A stretch of 64,000 nucleotides of DNA from Heliopora coerulea (GCA_030142905.1 JASJOG010000032.1:2017001-2081000); one strand, 5' to 3'; positions 29,198 through 39,934 are shown, numbered from the stretch's first letter. Numbers and translations: made by a program. The notes: generated by a model from the letters alone, not told the origin.

Positions 29198-31142
29198 TCA
29201 AAGAAAACGACCATCCAATTTACTGAGTCCATGCTTTATCCTTGGGTAGGCTATCTCTGGTGCTAACCATCTATCGAAAAACTCTTCAAGCTTGACCAGG
29301 GTAGCTTTCCAAAATTCAGAACTAAATGATACTCTTTCACAAAACAGTCCTGTACCAAGTGATCCTTTTACAACAAAGTCACACCAATGTCTATCAGTCA
29401 CATACAATTGTTGCTGTACTTGATAAAAATATGAATGCTTGGTGTTAAAAAGCAGACTTCCATTTTTGCATTTACAAATGTTCTTTCTAACAAGAGCATC
29501 CTCTAGGCATTCAGTTTCTTTAACTTGTATGTATTTCACCTCTACTAGACCATCTGCTTCTGTAACAGAGGGATCATTGACCAAGCCATCTGGCGACGCA
29601 CCTAGAAAGCCATGTTCCTTCGAAATAAAGAACCCACATCTCTTAACACTTAAACCTTTGTGGCCTTTGTTTTCCATATGATTGCAATATTCTGTGAGAA
29701 TTGTTTCTTCCATATTAAGGCCTTCTTTCATTTCTTGAGACTGATAGGGTGGATTGATCAGTAGAACATCTTTAATGGCCTTTGTTGAAGTACTCTCCTT
29801 TAAAACAGCGACTCGAATGACATTGAGAAGCTGTAGTTCTGTGTTTTCTCAGATTGTACCACTGTGAGCTTTGTGACTGGTTTTTTTGTCATTTCTTCTG
29901 CCTGCTCAATTGTAGCTTTCTCTTTACTTGATCACATCTTGCCCTAAGCTCCACATTGCTAATTGGGTGCTCTCTGATTGGAGAAAGGAGACCATCATCG
30001 CATCCAGCATTGTTTTCTGGTGAAGTAATTTCTGCTAAAACACTATCCTCTCCAGTGCTCAGCATATGTACCCAGCTAACTTTATTTCCAGATTTATCTT
30101 GGTATTCTTTGACAAGACTAAGCATGTTTGCTACTTTACTTTGAGGCCATTCTCTTTGGTGAGGTGCTCTCACATCTTTGTCAGGTTGAATTGATGAGAA
30201 ATGTCTCAATTTCCTTCGTTTGCTGTAGTCATGTTTAGTGAACTTCATGCACGCTAAAGAAGACACAGCCCCAGTGTGTTTGCGTGGTATACTCCATTTG
30301 CATGGTTTCGATGTGCATGACACTTTGGAATTCTTCACCCTGACTTTGCAGTAATCTTCAAGTGCAAACAAGCTTGCAGCTACATGGTTGCAGCGTTCAT
30401 CGACTCCCACTGGACACCCGCAATGACATCTCAAAATGTTGCCAAATGAAGACAGCACACAATGACAAGAGTAGACTTTTTTCTTCTTCATCGAGGGAAG
30501 AACTTTGCTCTTAATATAATTTTTACCATCGTGATGTAAATGGCTTAAAAAGAGGACGTGTCCTGACCTATAACAGTTATAACCTTTGACAAGAGGTTTG
30601 CCCGTCGAAAGCTGCTTCTTGAATGCTATGTTGTCAATCATATACCTCCATGTTGTACCAAAATTCACATTAGGTATTCCACTGATATCGGTTTTGAAGC
30701 CTTCTTCGGGAAAAGTACTTTGGATATCTGGATCGGTTTCTTCGAGAGCGCCAAGTTCTGCTTTCTTTTTGAGGAGATGAATCCCACCGTCTCGATCTCG
30801 CAAATACTTTGAATCGAGTCCACTGTTTTGATAATCTTTTACTCTGTAAAATAGCATGATCGAATAGCATAAGTTTAGATAATTAAAGAGCTTTTTTACA
30901 TAGGATGGAAGTGTATTATTATCACAAAAGATTGAGAGCGCCATTGCATATCTTGCGACTAATGCTGCCTTTCTACCGGACGTTTTCGCTCCACGACACA
31001 ACAACCAGCACTTTAACTGTGTGACACTACATTGCTCTACAATTTCGCACTCAAGTTTTGCTCCTGGAATATCATCTTCTGTCAAATTTACTGCCTGAAT
31101 GTCTTTAACTTGCAAGCAATCCTTCGTCTCAGGCGACGCCAT
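29198..31142 (-). pseudogene. SAP-SWIM-YqaJ nuclease-like protein (ISL2EU second gene)
   Basis: From ATG 31142, 417 codons to 29889: a SAP-like helix pair near residues 36-66 (VTQLKCWLLCRGAKTSGRKA), a SWIM zinc finger near 245-262 (CGCPVGVDERCNHVAA, CxC then CxH), then after a break a YqaJ-type nuclease domain at 29198-29731 with GASPDGLV and EVKYIQ, matching the PD-(D/E)XK core. The middle of the nuclease N-terminus, 29732-29888, is frameshifted. In ISL2EU elements this protein accompanies the transposase; its role is not settled, a DNA-end processing function is plausible. Confidence 0.8.
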
Positions 31143-31148
31143 CTTAGT

Positions 31149-31218
31149 TTGTGTCCAGCCAATCCATCCCTATATGCTTTGGGGCAAAAACTCGAACCCA
31201 TTCTCCCGCTCGTTTAGG
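31149..31218 (-). repeat. Right terminal inverted repeat of ISL2EU
   Basis: Ends CTCGTTTAGG; pairs with the left repeat 27387-27458. Confidence 0.9.
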
Positions 31219-31420
31219 GAAATGCGAATTCCACTGAGATTTACTCTATAATCACTTATTTTGAGACACTTTGAAAAGTATGTTTGTTCCAAAACTGCTT
31301 TTGAAATGGCATCATAATCATTTATAGGTGTGGGGATGTTTTTATTCTCCATAGAAACACATTTATATCACCTTTCATTTTCCCTCCTAAAAGAGAGTTT
31401 TTCTTTGACGTCAGATTTCA
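31219..31420 (-). pseudogene. LamG-like protein, N-terminal piece
   Basis: ATG 31352 opens MENKNIPTPINDYDAISKAV and stays open to the transposon border at 31219 (RVNLSGIRIS). Coding-like sequence upstream to about 31420 (IEELKSDVKEKLSF) may be an earlier part of the gene. The insertion separates it from 26612-27386. Confidence 0.5.
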
Positions 31421-31480
31421 ATTCTTCTATGTCATTTTTTGTCTTATCTTCATAGCCCTAACATAAGCTCGTTTTCTATA

Positions 31481-31732
31481 TTATACAATATATTTTATTA
31501 TTAAATATGTTGTTATTCCCGATATAGTTAATATTGTAATTAATTCAGTATTGTGGTCATCATTTTTAGTAGGTTCTTTTTTACTTTCACTTACTTGTTT
31601 GACCTTAATATTCTCAATGTTTTTATCCAAAGTATCTAGATGATGTGTTGGAGCTTATTCCTGATGCACCTTTTTTGGTTGATTATTTGTCGTTCCAAAA
31701 TAATTAACATTTTTGTTTAATCCGAATTTCAT
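31481..31732 (-). pseudogene. Small single-pass membrane protein
   Basis: 84 codons with one in-frame stop about codon 27. Polar first part (MKFGLNKNVNYFGTTNNQ), Lys-rich middle and one hydrophobic helix near the C-terminus (LITILTISGITTYLIIKYIV). Its ATG overlaps the stop of the upstream gene (31729-31731) by 2-4 bases, a typical compact viral junction. Confidence 0.5.
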
Positions 31733-32892
31733 ACTTTCAGCTCATTGTTATATCCTACTATTGGTTTTTCTAATATAATTAGATAGCTAGTTATCAACCA
31801 TAGAGTCGGACTAATGGCCATATTAAGAACCGCATTAGTTGATGTAACTGCCTGATTCATATTATTTATCCATTTTGATGTTTCATAGTTTATAATAGAA
31901 TCTTCTAAAATCTGTCTAAAAACTTTTTGTCTCTAAGGCTGATGCTCTAGACCTGTAAATACTTTGTTTTGTCCTAGCTTGGTCACCAAGTACACTATAA
32001 ATGTATGCCTCGATTGATTGATTAAGTAGTTCAGTTCCTTGAGATGTCAACCCATCTGATTTCTTTGGAATAAATTTCTTGTAGTCATTATGTAAATCAC
32101 GGATAAAACCAACACCGGGTCCATGAAGGTTTGTAAATTTATTCATGTCCGAAATGTTCATTCTTATAACCCATAACTTCTTGCCATGTCCACTTGGGTG
32201 TATCATCTTTTGGGAAATTAGCCTTATATTTATTAATTATGTACTGAATTCCATTTTCTGGCATTGTTTCAAATTCTCATATTATTCTTCTACCTGTAAA
32301 ATATATATGAAATCTCATAAGTGATGTAATTTGTTTAGGGACATCTGGTTTGAAAGTTAAGTGCTCTATAGATATGCCAGATGCATAAGTTGCTATCCAT
32401 GTTCATACTAAAGATCGAAAATAAGGCTCTTTAAGATTCCACTTAGCAATTGTTTTTAGTTGTTATATTTAGTGGAGGAAGATTACTCATGAAACAGTCT
32501 CTGTTATTCACATATACTTTGAATTGGTTTATTTGGTAAGGCAATATAGATTCAACAGGGAAATTATCCCAATAGTATTCCTTTCCATAAAAACCCCCAT
32601 GTCTTCTACCCTTTGGTAATATCTGAACTGTCCCACCTATTTTCCATATTTTTGGGAAAGCACTATGACTAAGGAGTTCAGTAAGCAGAAGATTATGACC
32701 TTTGTTGCACTAAAGGTATTTAGTCATTGATTTATCATTAAGGAATGTGTCCCTTTTTATATCTGTGCTTAAAACATCCGAATTCTTGAAATATATCGCA
32801 GTTGACCCAACTGTTCCATCCTGATTGTCTACTTCGAAATCAAATTTACTAAGATCAGCATTTGGATACTTTTTAATGAAATCAGTCCCCAT
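31729..32892 (-). pseudogene. Structural-type protein of the PLV-type element
   Basis: From ATG 32892 (MGTDFIKKYPNADLSKFDFE; start embedded in TAAATG). Later segments in shifted frames: GGTVQILPKGRRHGGFYGKE, ISIEHLTFKPDVPKQITSLM, RFHIYFTGRR, LLNQSIEAYIYSVLGDQART. The Gly/aromatic-rich first half and beta-strand pattern suggest a virion structural protein. Family unknown to me by name; it is a long gene next to the divergent promoter. Several stops and frameshifts (near 32710, 32465, 32285, 32160). Confidence 0.5.
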
Positions 32893-32970
32893 TTATGCTC
32901 TTTTCTTTTTAGCATTTTCAAAAGCCTTATCATAGTTCTTTCCATAATAGTTTATTAAAATTTGGTCCAT
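32893..32970 (-). CDS. Small 25-residue leader frame
   Basis: MDQILINYYGKNYDKAFENA then KKKRA, stop directly before the ATG of the next gene (TAAATG). Starts next to the divergent AT motif. Could be a tiny gene or the former N-terminus of the structural gene. Confidence 0.35.
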   Translation of the reverse strand: MDQILINYYGKNYDKAFENAKKKRA

Positions 32971-32994
32971 ATATAATATACTATATATCGTACA
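32971..32994. promoter_or_regulatory. Divergent promoter-like motif between the two gene blocks
   Basis: ATATAATATACTATATATCG lies exactly between divergent start codons (32970 minus and 32995 plus). It is nearly palindromic, so it can present the same AT motif to both strands. Confidence 0.5.
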
Positions 32995-33225
32995 ATGAAG
33001 AAAATTATCGTGTTTATAGAAGGTGATAGCAAAGAACTTATTCTTGATGATTTATTAGGTTTAATTCAGGATTCATATATTTATGTAAAAACAGCATCTA
33101 TATATTGGAATTACGTTTTTTCTGGTTATAATGACAGTTGTATATGGTTCCACAACTTAAAATTTGAGCCAGGATATTGGACTTTTGGTTTAATTAAAAA
33201 CAAAATTAGAGGCACTCAATGGTAA
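32995..33225 (+). CDS. Hypothetical protein at the head of the plus-strand block
   Basis: 76 residues: MKKIIVFIEGDSKELILDDL, then DSYIYVKTASIYWNYVFSGY and FEPGYWTFGLIKNKI. Alternating hydrophobic pattern, probably beta-rich; might be the N-terminus of a longer surface protein cut short. Start supported by the divergent motif. Confidence 0.45.
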   Translation: MKKIIVFIEGDSKELILDDLLGLIQDSYIYVKTASIYWNYVFSGYNDSCIWFHNLKFEPGYWTFGLIKNKIRGTQW

Positions 33226-33423
33226 TTTAACAATGAATGCTAACAAAACTTGTTATCAGCAGTGCCTGGACCACAACGGTCATCAGTTCAAACACCTGCG
33301 ATAACTCAAAAAATTCTACACTTGTCTTTTTTAACTTGGGTTATAAAACTTAGATATGTCTTAATAAACATTGTATTTATAATCATTCAAAGTGTGTATA
33401 CGCTTTTTTGGGACACCCTGTAT
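33226..33423. other. Probable short repeat insertion
   Basis: Ends in TTTTTTGGGACACCCTGTATA, a form seen at ends of mariner-type MITEs, just before the integrase start. No gene. Confidence 0.35.
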
Positions 33424-34413
33424 ATGGATATTGAATTAGAACCAGGGTCGGGAGATATTTATTACAATCCTAAAACTGGTTACCAATCAGCTGAAAGATT
33501 ATATCAAAAAGCACTAGATGAAGGTATCCCTGTTACTTGAAACCAAGTTGAATCATGGTTGAAATTACAAGACACTTACACCAGATACAAGCCAATTGTT
33601 AGAAAACATAAATTCAGACAAACCAAAGTTAATTATCTTGGTGAGCAGATACAGATGGATCTCGTTAATATGGGTTCATATAAAAACAAAAATAAAGGCT
33701 ATTATTGGATACTAACAGCCATCAAAATTCGTAGTAGGTATTCATTTGTTGTACCAGTTTATAGAAAGGATACTAATAATATGACAAAAGCAGTCACAGA
33801 ACTATTGAGGCAATTTAAGGAGAGATTTGGTGATTACCCTAAATTGGATCAATTTGATGATGGAAAAGAATTCTACAAGGTTGGTGTTAAAACTCTACTA
33901 GATAAACATGATATAAAATAATTCTCTACTAAAAGTGACAAAAGGCAGGTGTTGTGGGAAGATTCGATAGGACACTTAAAACTACTATGTGTAAGTACCT
34001 TTACAGTAAAGGGTCATTTAATTGGATTAACATCTTAGATCAGTTAGTATATAGTTACAATAATACCAAGCATAGCACTATCTTAATGAAACCAAAAGAT
34101 GTAAATAAAAAAATAACTAGGATGAAGTTTAGACAACACTATATGATCATTAATATGGAAACTTACCATCAACTAAGTTCAAAATTGGTGATACAGTCAG
34201 GATATCCAAGTATAAAAGCATTTTCACAAAAGAACTGTTTATAAAATAGAGGATCTAGAGGGTGAACCAATTATTGGGAAATTTTATGAAAATGACAATG
34301 TCTATAAAGTTGAAAAAAAAGGAAAAGGTAAAAAAATGGTTCTTGTTAAATGGTTAGGTTATAATAGTAAACATAATAGTTGGATTCCTGAGAGTGATAT
34401 ACAAAATATATAG
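33424..34413 (+). pseudogene. rve-type integrase with C-terminal chromodomain
   Basis: From ATG 33424. rve core: QMDLVNMG (first Asp), LDQFDDGKEFYKVG (second Asp), then GVVGRFDRTLKT where the catalytic Glu is Gly. A stop near 33538 and a frameshift near 33920 break it. At about 34290-34405 comes a chromodomain: VYKVEKKGKGKKMVLVKWLG then SKHNSWIPESDI. Polinton integrases use rve cores; chromodomains may guide insertion to chromatin. With the Glu lost the enzyme would be inactive. Confidence 0.85.
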
Positions 34414-34425
34414 TAATATATACAA
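34405..34425 (+). promoter_or_regulatory. Start-proximal AT motif
   Basis: AATATATAGTAATATATACAA between the integrase end and the ATG at 34426; same style as the other gene starts. Confidence 0.5.
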
Positions 34426-34555
34426 ATGGCTGAAGGAGGATTTGATGATTTTGAGACACAAGATTCTGGTAAAACATTCTCTTTACGATAATATGGATTA
34501 CAAACAGTTAGCTTCTGAATATAATCATTTACAAGATCTATTAATAAATTATTAA
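34426..34555 (+). pseudogene. Small acidic/helical protein, frameshifted
   Basis: MAEGGFDDFETQDSGKTFSL then a frameshift; another frame continues with MDYKQLASEYNHLQDLL. Looks like a helical structural or scaffold peptide cut down by deletion. Preceded by the AT motif. Confidence 0.4.
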
Positions 34556-34603
34556 TTATTTAGGAAAACTAATCTGTAAAGAAAGGAAAATTAATCATCA
34601 TAT

Positions 34604-35792
34604 ATGGAAAGTCATTGTGGTAAAACCATAAACATTGAAAAAACCCAATTGAGAGTACCAGTTGGATAGACGATGATATGAATTATCAACAGGATGATAA
34701 AAGAGTCATAGGGCAAAAGGGTACAAAGGATAGCATTAATAACTTCATAGGTAACATATTCAAATGAGATAAAAACTTTAGGGGAAACAAAAAAAAAAAT
34801 AGATGGATTCAAAATGATTTTGTAAAGCTAACCAGATAATTTCTTGCATATGACAGTTGTAGGGGAACCAGACCACTCCTTAACAATGAGGTGGGACATG
34901 AGATTTTAAAGAGCATTTCCTACAGTAGAGGTTTGATATTACCTGATTTTAAAGCAACAATGAGTTGCAAAGGTGTTGATGTAATTGAAGTTAACACAAC
35001 AAGAAACATCCCTTGAAGGAGACTTAACAAAAATACACCACAAGGCAAAGAGTTTGACAATTTAGTAAAAAAACTAGTTAACAAATCCAGAGAAACAAAC
35101 ACACCAGAAGAAATCATCAGGGATACTGTGAACAAAAACGAATACTCCATGTACACAACATTTGCAGATAAACAAGTAAGGGAAATGGTTGAAGAAAAAA
35201 ACAAAAACTTTAATCCTCCCCCCAACCCTACCCATAAACCTGGTAGTTTAATAAATAAAGTAAGTGAAATGAAAATATACCTCTACGTGTAGATAAAGAT
35301 GATGACGTTCATAAAAAAATTACAATATGTACCGGATGGCATCATAGATCAAATACTTTCAGATTCAACAGAGAAAATACATACAAGACTAGAAGAAAGA
35401 GCTCTTAACATTGAAGGATTAACAATCAGTCACCAAGAGCTAAAAGATCTTTTATGAATCTTAAACCCAATTGGTGATGCAGATTCAAGGATAGATATAC
35501 TTAACCAAATAGGAAACAAATATGGATTAAAATTATCGAGAGAGACTAATGATGATAGAATAGAACAACTATGTAAAAAACACATACGAAACTGCAAAAT
35601 TAAAATCCAACTACATAAAATTAACAGAAAAGGGTGAAAAACCAGAAAATCAAGAAACCACTGAAATAATCGAAGAAACAGCAACCAACAATGAATCATT
35701 TAAAGACTTAACAAGACTAGAACGATTCAAAGAGTGGGCAATCTCCATCATAGGCATTATAACAACAATCATAGTTGGCGCTCAAAAAGCTA
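34604..35792 (+). pseudogene. Large membrane protein of the PLV-type element, first part
   Basis: From ATG 34604 (MESHCGKTINIEKTQLRVPV) through shifted frames: GTKDSINNFIGNIF, NNEVGHEILKSISYSRGLIL, NKNTPQGKEFDNLVKKLVNK, NYIKLTEKGEKPENQETTEI, ending in a hydrophobic helix (WAISIIGIITTIIVGAQK) cut by the pogo insertion. Mostly helical and charged before the membrane part. Probably a virion protein. Stops near 35014, 35290, 35457, frameshift near 35570. Confidence 0.55.
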
Positions 35793-35794
35793 TA

Positions 35795-37768
35795 CAGTGG
35801 AACCTCTACTAACGGACACTATACAGCGGACACCTCCAAACAATGGACTGTAAGTCCAGATCCCGATTTTCTTTACTTTCAATCCTTATAATGAAAACCT
35901 CTATACAATGGACAACGGACTCATTTGTTAGGTCAAACTGAAAATATGTAATTAAAATTATCTCCATATAACGGACAGAGCAAAAATCCTTATAAAAAGA
36001 AGGAACGGATTGTTCAGCTGGAAGATTAACCCAACCCAAACAATCCAATGTTTACATACACTGTATAACAACATTTGTCCGTTGCTTATCAGGATTTTCA
36101 CTTCCTGCTGTTTTTCCTCATAAACATATTTTTTGAGATAGCTTCTTCGTGTTCTACCTAACGTTTCAACCATTCAATGGAAAAGCTGTCTCTGAAAACT
36201 TGTATCTGTATGGTACTTCAAGACCCAAGCCCACGCCACAGTTTACTTTTGTGCCTGTAAGCTGTTGTTGCTTTGTTTGTGCTTTTCTTTAAAAAGCATG
36301 AAACACTTGAACAAATATAGTGGCACATGCCCAAGAATACACGAGCTATGATTGCTGTTTACTGCAACTGCTTCTGAATCCCTTATATTGTTGGGTTCTC
36401 GACAACAAGTATTTCTCGAATCACAGATGTCCAAACATCCTATAAGCATGATAACCCTTGATATATGAGTTAAGGACAAGTAAGTTACTTTCTTCCCACA
36501 ATTAACAAGCCATTCTTTGACATCTTTGAACAATGTTTGGATGTTTCCTACTTGACTGAAATGAGTGGCATTCAAGGTTTCCTACACTCTCAAATCTATT
36601 TTTATCATCTTCAGTTTGTTTTGGTTCTGAATGTATTGTGCAAAAAACAAGTGTATCCAGCAAAATGGCTTCAAGTCAAAAACGAAAGTTTCTAACACTT
36701 GAAGAGAAAGTCCAGCTGATAAGATACAAGGATGAAAACAATGCTGCTCGTGTCCAGCAAATTGCTGAAATGTTCGGCATTGGAAAAACACAAGCTTCGT
36801 GTATTTCGAAAAGCAAGGAACAAGTGATGCAGTTATGGAAGTCAAACAGCTGCATTGACATGAGGAGAAAGAAAAGGCCTGCTAAATTCAAACAGAGAAA
36901 ACAAGGCTGTTTTTGACTGGTTTTGTACGGCTCTAGGTTTGAACATACCAATCAGTGGTTCAATGATCCAAGAAGAGGCTAAGGAAATAGCCAACCAATT
37001 ACAAATTGACGACTTTAAGGCATCATATGGATGGTTACAGAAGTGGAAAAACTATTATAACATTGCCAATTTTACCGTATATGGAGAAGAAAGTGATGTC
37101 AATGAAGAAACTGTTAACTCTTGTGCTGAATGTCTGCAAGAACTGACAAGGGGATACGAATTGAAAGATATATGGAATTTAGATGAAACTGCTTTCTTTT
37201 AGAAATCTTTACCCGATAAATCATTATCCCGCAAAGGGGAGAGATTCTAGGAAGGAAAGAAATCTAAACAGAGATTGACACCATTAATCATCGTTAATGC
37301 TGCTGGTGAAAAGGAGGAGCCCTGTCATAACTGGAGAAAGTGCTTTGCCAACATGTTTCAAAAGTTTGAAAGATAAAACTGGCCTTTGTTGGGCCTACAA
37401 TTTCAACAATAAAAAAGCTTGGATGGATTCAGAGCTAATGCAATCAATCTTGCGACAGTTAAATAGGCAACTTGTTGCCGAAAAGTGAAGTATTCTTCTT
37501 TTCATGTACAATGCCCCGTGCCACCCTCTACACCTTGTAGGAATGTTTTCTAACATTAAAGTGTCCCTTCTGTCAAAGAATACGACCTCCCGCTTACAAC
37601 CATTTGATGCCGGGATAATAAAAAACTTTAAAGCCTGCTATTGCCGCTTTTTGTTATGACATGTACTTGCTCACATCAACGAGTATACAACTGCTACAGA
37701 TGTAATAAAGTCCATAAATGGATATATACCTTTGGTCCCACAGTGTCCATTATATGGAGGTTCCACTG
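35795..37768 (+). mobile_element. pogo/Tigger-type DNA transposon
   Basis: 1974 bp; ends CAGTGGAACCTC...GAGGTTCCACTG, TA duplicated on each side (35793-35794, 37769-37770). Inserted in the membrane-protein gene. Carries a decayed CENP-B-like transposase. Near the left end there are CAATGG/AACGGAC repeats. Confidence 0.92.
36665..37660 (+). pseudogene. pogo transposase (CENP-B-like), decayed
   Basis: ATG 36665. Psq/CENP-B N-terminal helix-turn-helix (KRKFLTLEEKVQLIRYKDEN, QIAEMFGIGKTQASCI), frameshift near 36905, second Tc5-type DNA-binding domain (36939-37202; DDFKASYGWLQKWKNYYNIA), first DDE aspartate in IWNLDETAFF, then fragments 37297-37488 and TSRLQPFDAGIIKNFKACY about 37585-37640. Stops at 37201 and between fragments. 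Mobilises the element at TA. Confidence 0.8.
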
Positions 37769-37986
37769 TAGTTTAAGGTTCACAAGCTACTGGAAAGTTT
37801 GCTAAGGCCATATATAATCTTGGTAAAAAACTTGGACCATTATTAGTGCCATTATTAAATATTGTCGCCCAAGCCATATCATGGGTTGCTAAAGGGTTTG
37901 CATGGCTTGCGAGTAAACTTTGGGTACTAGCACTGGCTTTTGCTTGGTTCATTTACTACCAATACAAACAGCAAAGGAAAAAATAA
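37769..37986 (+). pseudogene. Large membrane protein of the PLV-type element, last part
   Basis: After the pogo element the same frame resumes, with one stop: KFAKAIYNLGKKLGPLLVPL, a hydrophobic region with W residues and WVLALAFAWFIYYQYKQQ, ending in a basic tail. Removing the TA-flanked transposon puts this in frame with the hydrophobic helix before 35794. Two or more membrane helices. Confidence 0.6.
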
Positions 37987-37987
37987 A

Positions 37988-38007
37988 ATGTACATTAATA
38001 TATACTA
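37988..38007 (+). promoter_or_regulatory. Start-proximal AT motif, capsid candidate
   Basis: ATGTACATTAATATATACTA directly before the ATG at 38008. Confidence 0.45.
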
Positions 38008-39916
38008 ATGAATAGAGCAGATAATCAGTTGACACCAGGATTTTGAAGAAGCCAAATGGCTTTAATAAAAGGCGAAAGAATGAGGTATGCAACAACTAAG
38101 GACACCAACAAAGCCTTACCAGGAGAGGAACTATACAGTAGAACCCGAGTTTTTGACCACCCCTTTTTCCAGGCAAAAGTGGTCATAAATTGCAGGAGGT
38201 TGCTTAAAACAGGTAGTGATGCGATGTAGTGGCCACCATATTTGCATGTGCAACTTCCAGAAAATGTGTAAATTTAAGCAAAATGTGCATTATTTTGATT
38301 GAACAAGGAAACAAAAAATTAATTGATGGTTACTTCGTTCAACAAAGAATTGCACAACAATTTACTCGTGTTCATCTACTTAAGTGAAAAGAAATTGGTC
38401 AGCATGAACTGCTTCGATTTCCTAACTCATTCAGAAAGAAATTCACAACAGAATAAGTATGAGTGCATGAAAGTTATCAAAACTAGATTGAAGCAGTAAG
38501 TGCATAGTTTTTCTTGTCTCCTGTATTCTCTTTGGCAAAACAGTGGAGTGATTGTGGAGCAGCATTGATTAAAACAGCAAACTTAACTCGTGAAACTTAA
38601 TTAAATCTGCCATGCCTATTAGGTTTGGCAGAAGGACCCTGACCTTCTGCCCAACTTAATTCACCAATCAGGTTTGACATGACTTGAATGGTCAGCAATT
38701 TTAATTTGCCGTGGTCATTCATGGCAGGTATATTTTATATACAAATCGTCCATGCCAGAAAAACCGGCCGTATAAGACAGGTGGTCATCAAAAGGGGTGT
38801 CCTAAAACTCAAATTTTACTGTATATCAAAATCCCTAAACTAAAACTGAATAGTTGTTTGGTTCCTGGTTCAATGCACCTACTTTTCGGTTTGAAAATCA
38901 GTAACACTAAAACCCATTTTCTAAACAATCTCTCAAGGCTTCTGCAAAAAACGATTTAAAATTAGGCTAGCTGGTGAAACTGTCTATGATAATAATGGCG
39001 AAAGTCTTTATGGTGTCTAGAAGGGCCTTTATAAATTGAATTTGCAGAGACAACATGATTGAATACAGTATAACATCCAAGAACCTAAGAAAGCTTATTA
39101 GCAAAGACAACTTGGGAGCAACAAGTGGAGATGCTACAAAGGTTTCTGAAAAGTTAATGTTTGATACTTTTGGAACAAGGCAGAAAATCTGTTTAGATAG
39201 GATTATCAGTGACCACGGTTTGTATGCACCATTTGAAATGAATAATAACTTTATGTACATTATCACGTTACCTCAATCGAATGAAATTTTGGTTTCTCAA
39301 ACAGGTCAAACACTTGGAAGTTATAGTTTAGAAAATATTGAGCATGAATATGAAACTATTGAAAACCAATATATTGCTAACAGCATTTCATCGCTACATG
39401 GTTCTGGCAGCACTCTATCTTATGAACATGTAACTCTTATGAAAACGACTGTCTGGGATGCATCATCCACTTTAATTAATAAAAATATTAATAATCCTCA
39501 CAAGTCCATGAAAGCCATCATTCTAGTATTCACTAATACTACAAGGAAAGATAGCGAAGAATACATCTACCCGAATATCACCAAAGTAAATATATCCATC
39601 GAAGGAGTTTCAAACATATTATGCTCGAAAGGAATCCCAAAATCTCGGTTCTATGATGAAGCAAAAAGACATAAGGGATGAATTCATGACTCCCAAAAAG
39701 TTCTATAAGGATAAGTTCGCTCTTGTCATCAATCTAAGGTCTTGTGAAGAGGTGGATAAGACAGGACATGGTAAAAATATTGTAAATACCCAAAATGGTA
39801 TCCTACCAGAGATCGAAAAGACTGTCCACACAGGAAATATCTACTGCAACATCTTTGTGGTATCTGATAGACTCATCAATTTCCAAAACTATGATTTGCA
39901 AAGCATACAGTACTAA
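38008..39916 (+). pseudogene. Candidate major capsid protein
   Basis: Opens MNRADNQLTPGF (stop), is cut by a MITE (38136-38821), then resumes (NSCLVPGSMHLLFGLKISNT) and continues through 39055-39681 (KLMFDTFGTRQKICLDRIIS, NNNFMYIITLPQSNEILVSQ, YEHVTLMKTTVWDASSTLIN, SEEYIYPNITKVNISIEGVS) to 39653-39916 in a shifted frame (MTPKKFYKDKFALVINLRSC). Beta-rich pattern, length near 430 residues without the insert, and position before the packaging ATPase fit a double jelly-roll capsid protein. Assignment rests on this and general resemblance, not on a search. Confidence 0.6.
38136..38821. mobile_element. Non-autonomous pogo-like MITE
   Basis: 686 bp, ends CAGTAGAACCCGAGTTTTTG...CTCAAATTTTACTG, TA on both sides (38134-38135, 38822-38823). 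No coding capacity. Ends resemble the pogo copy at 35795 (CAGTRGAACC). Splits the capsid gene. Confidence 0.88.
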
Positions 39917-39934
39917 TTATAATGTATTATATAG
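39915..39934 (+). promoter_or_regulatory. Start-proximal AT motif, ATPase
   Basis: AATTATAATGTATTATATAG directly before the ATG at 39935. Confidence 0.5.

Larger units (their letters stand above)
27387..31218. mobile_element. ISL2EU-type DNA transposon
   Basis: 3.8 kb with long terminal inverted repeats and two convergent genes: a THAP-DDE transposase on the plus strand and a SWIM/YqaJ protein on the minus strand, the gene pair reported for ISL2EU transposons. It interrupts the LamG gene of the PLV-type element. A clear target duplication is not visible (left flank TTTA, right flank GAAA). Confidence 0.85.

Noticed and set aside
29439..29681. Plus frame of 80 codons
   Set aside because: Antisense of the YqaJ nuclease domain.
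36243..36951. Minus-strand frames over the pogo element
   Set aside because: Antisense of the CENP-B-like transposase or non-coding end of the transposon; no motifs.
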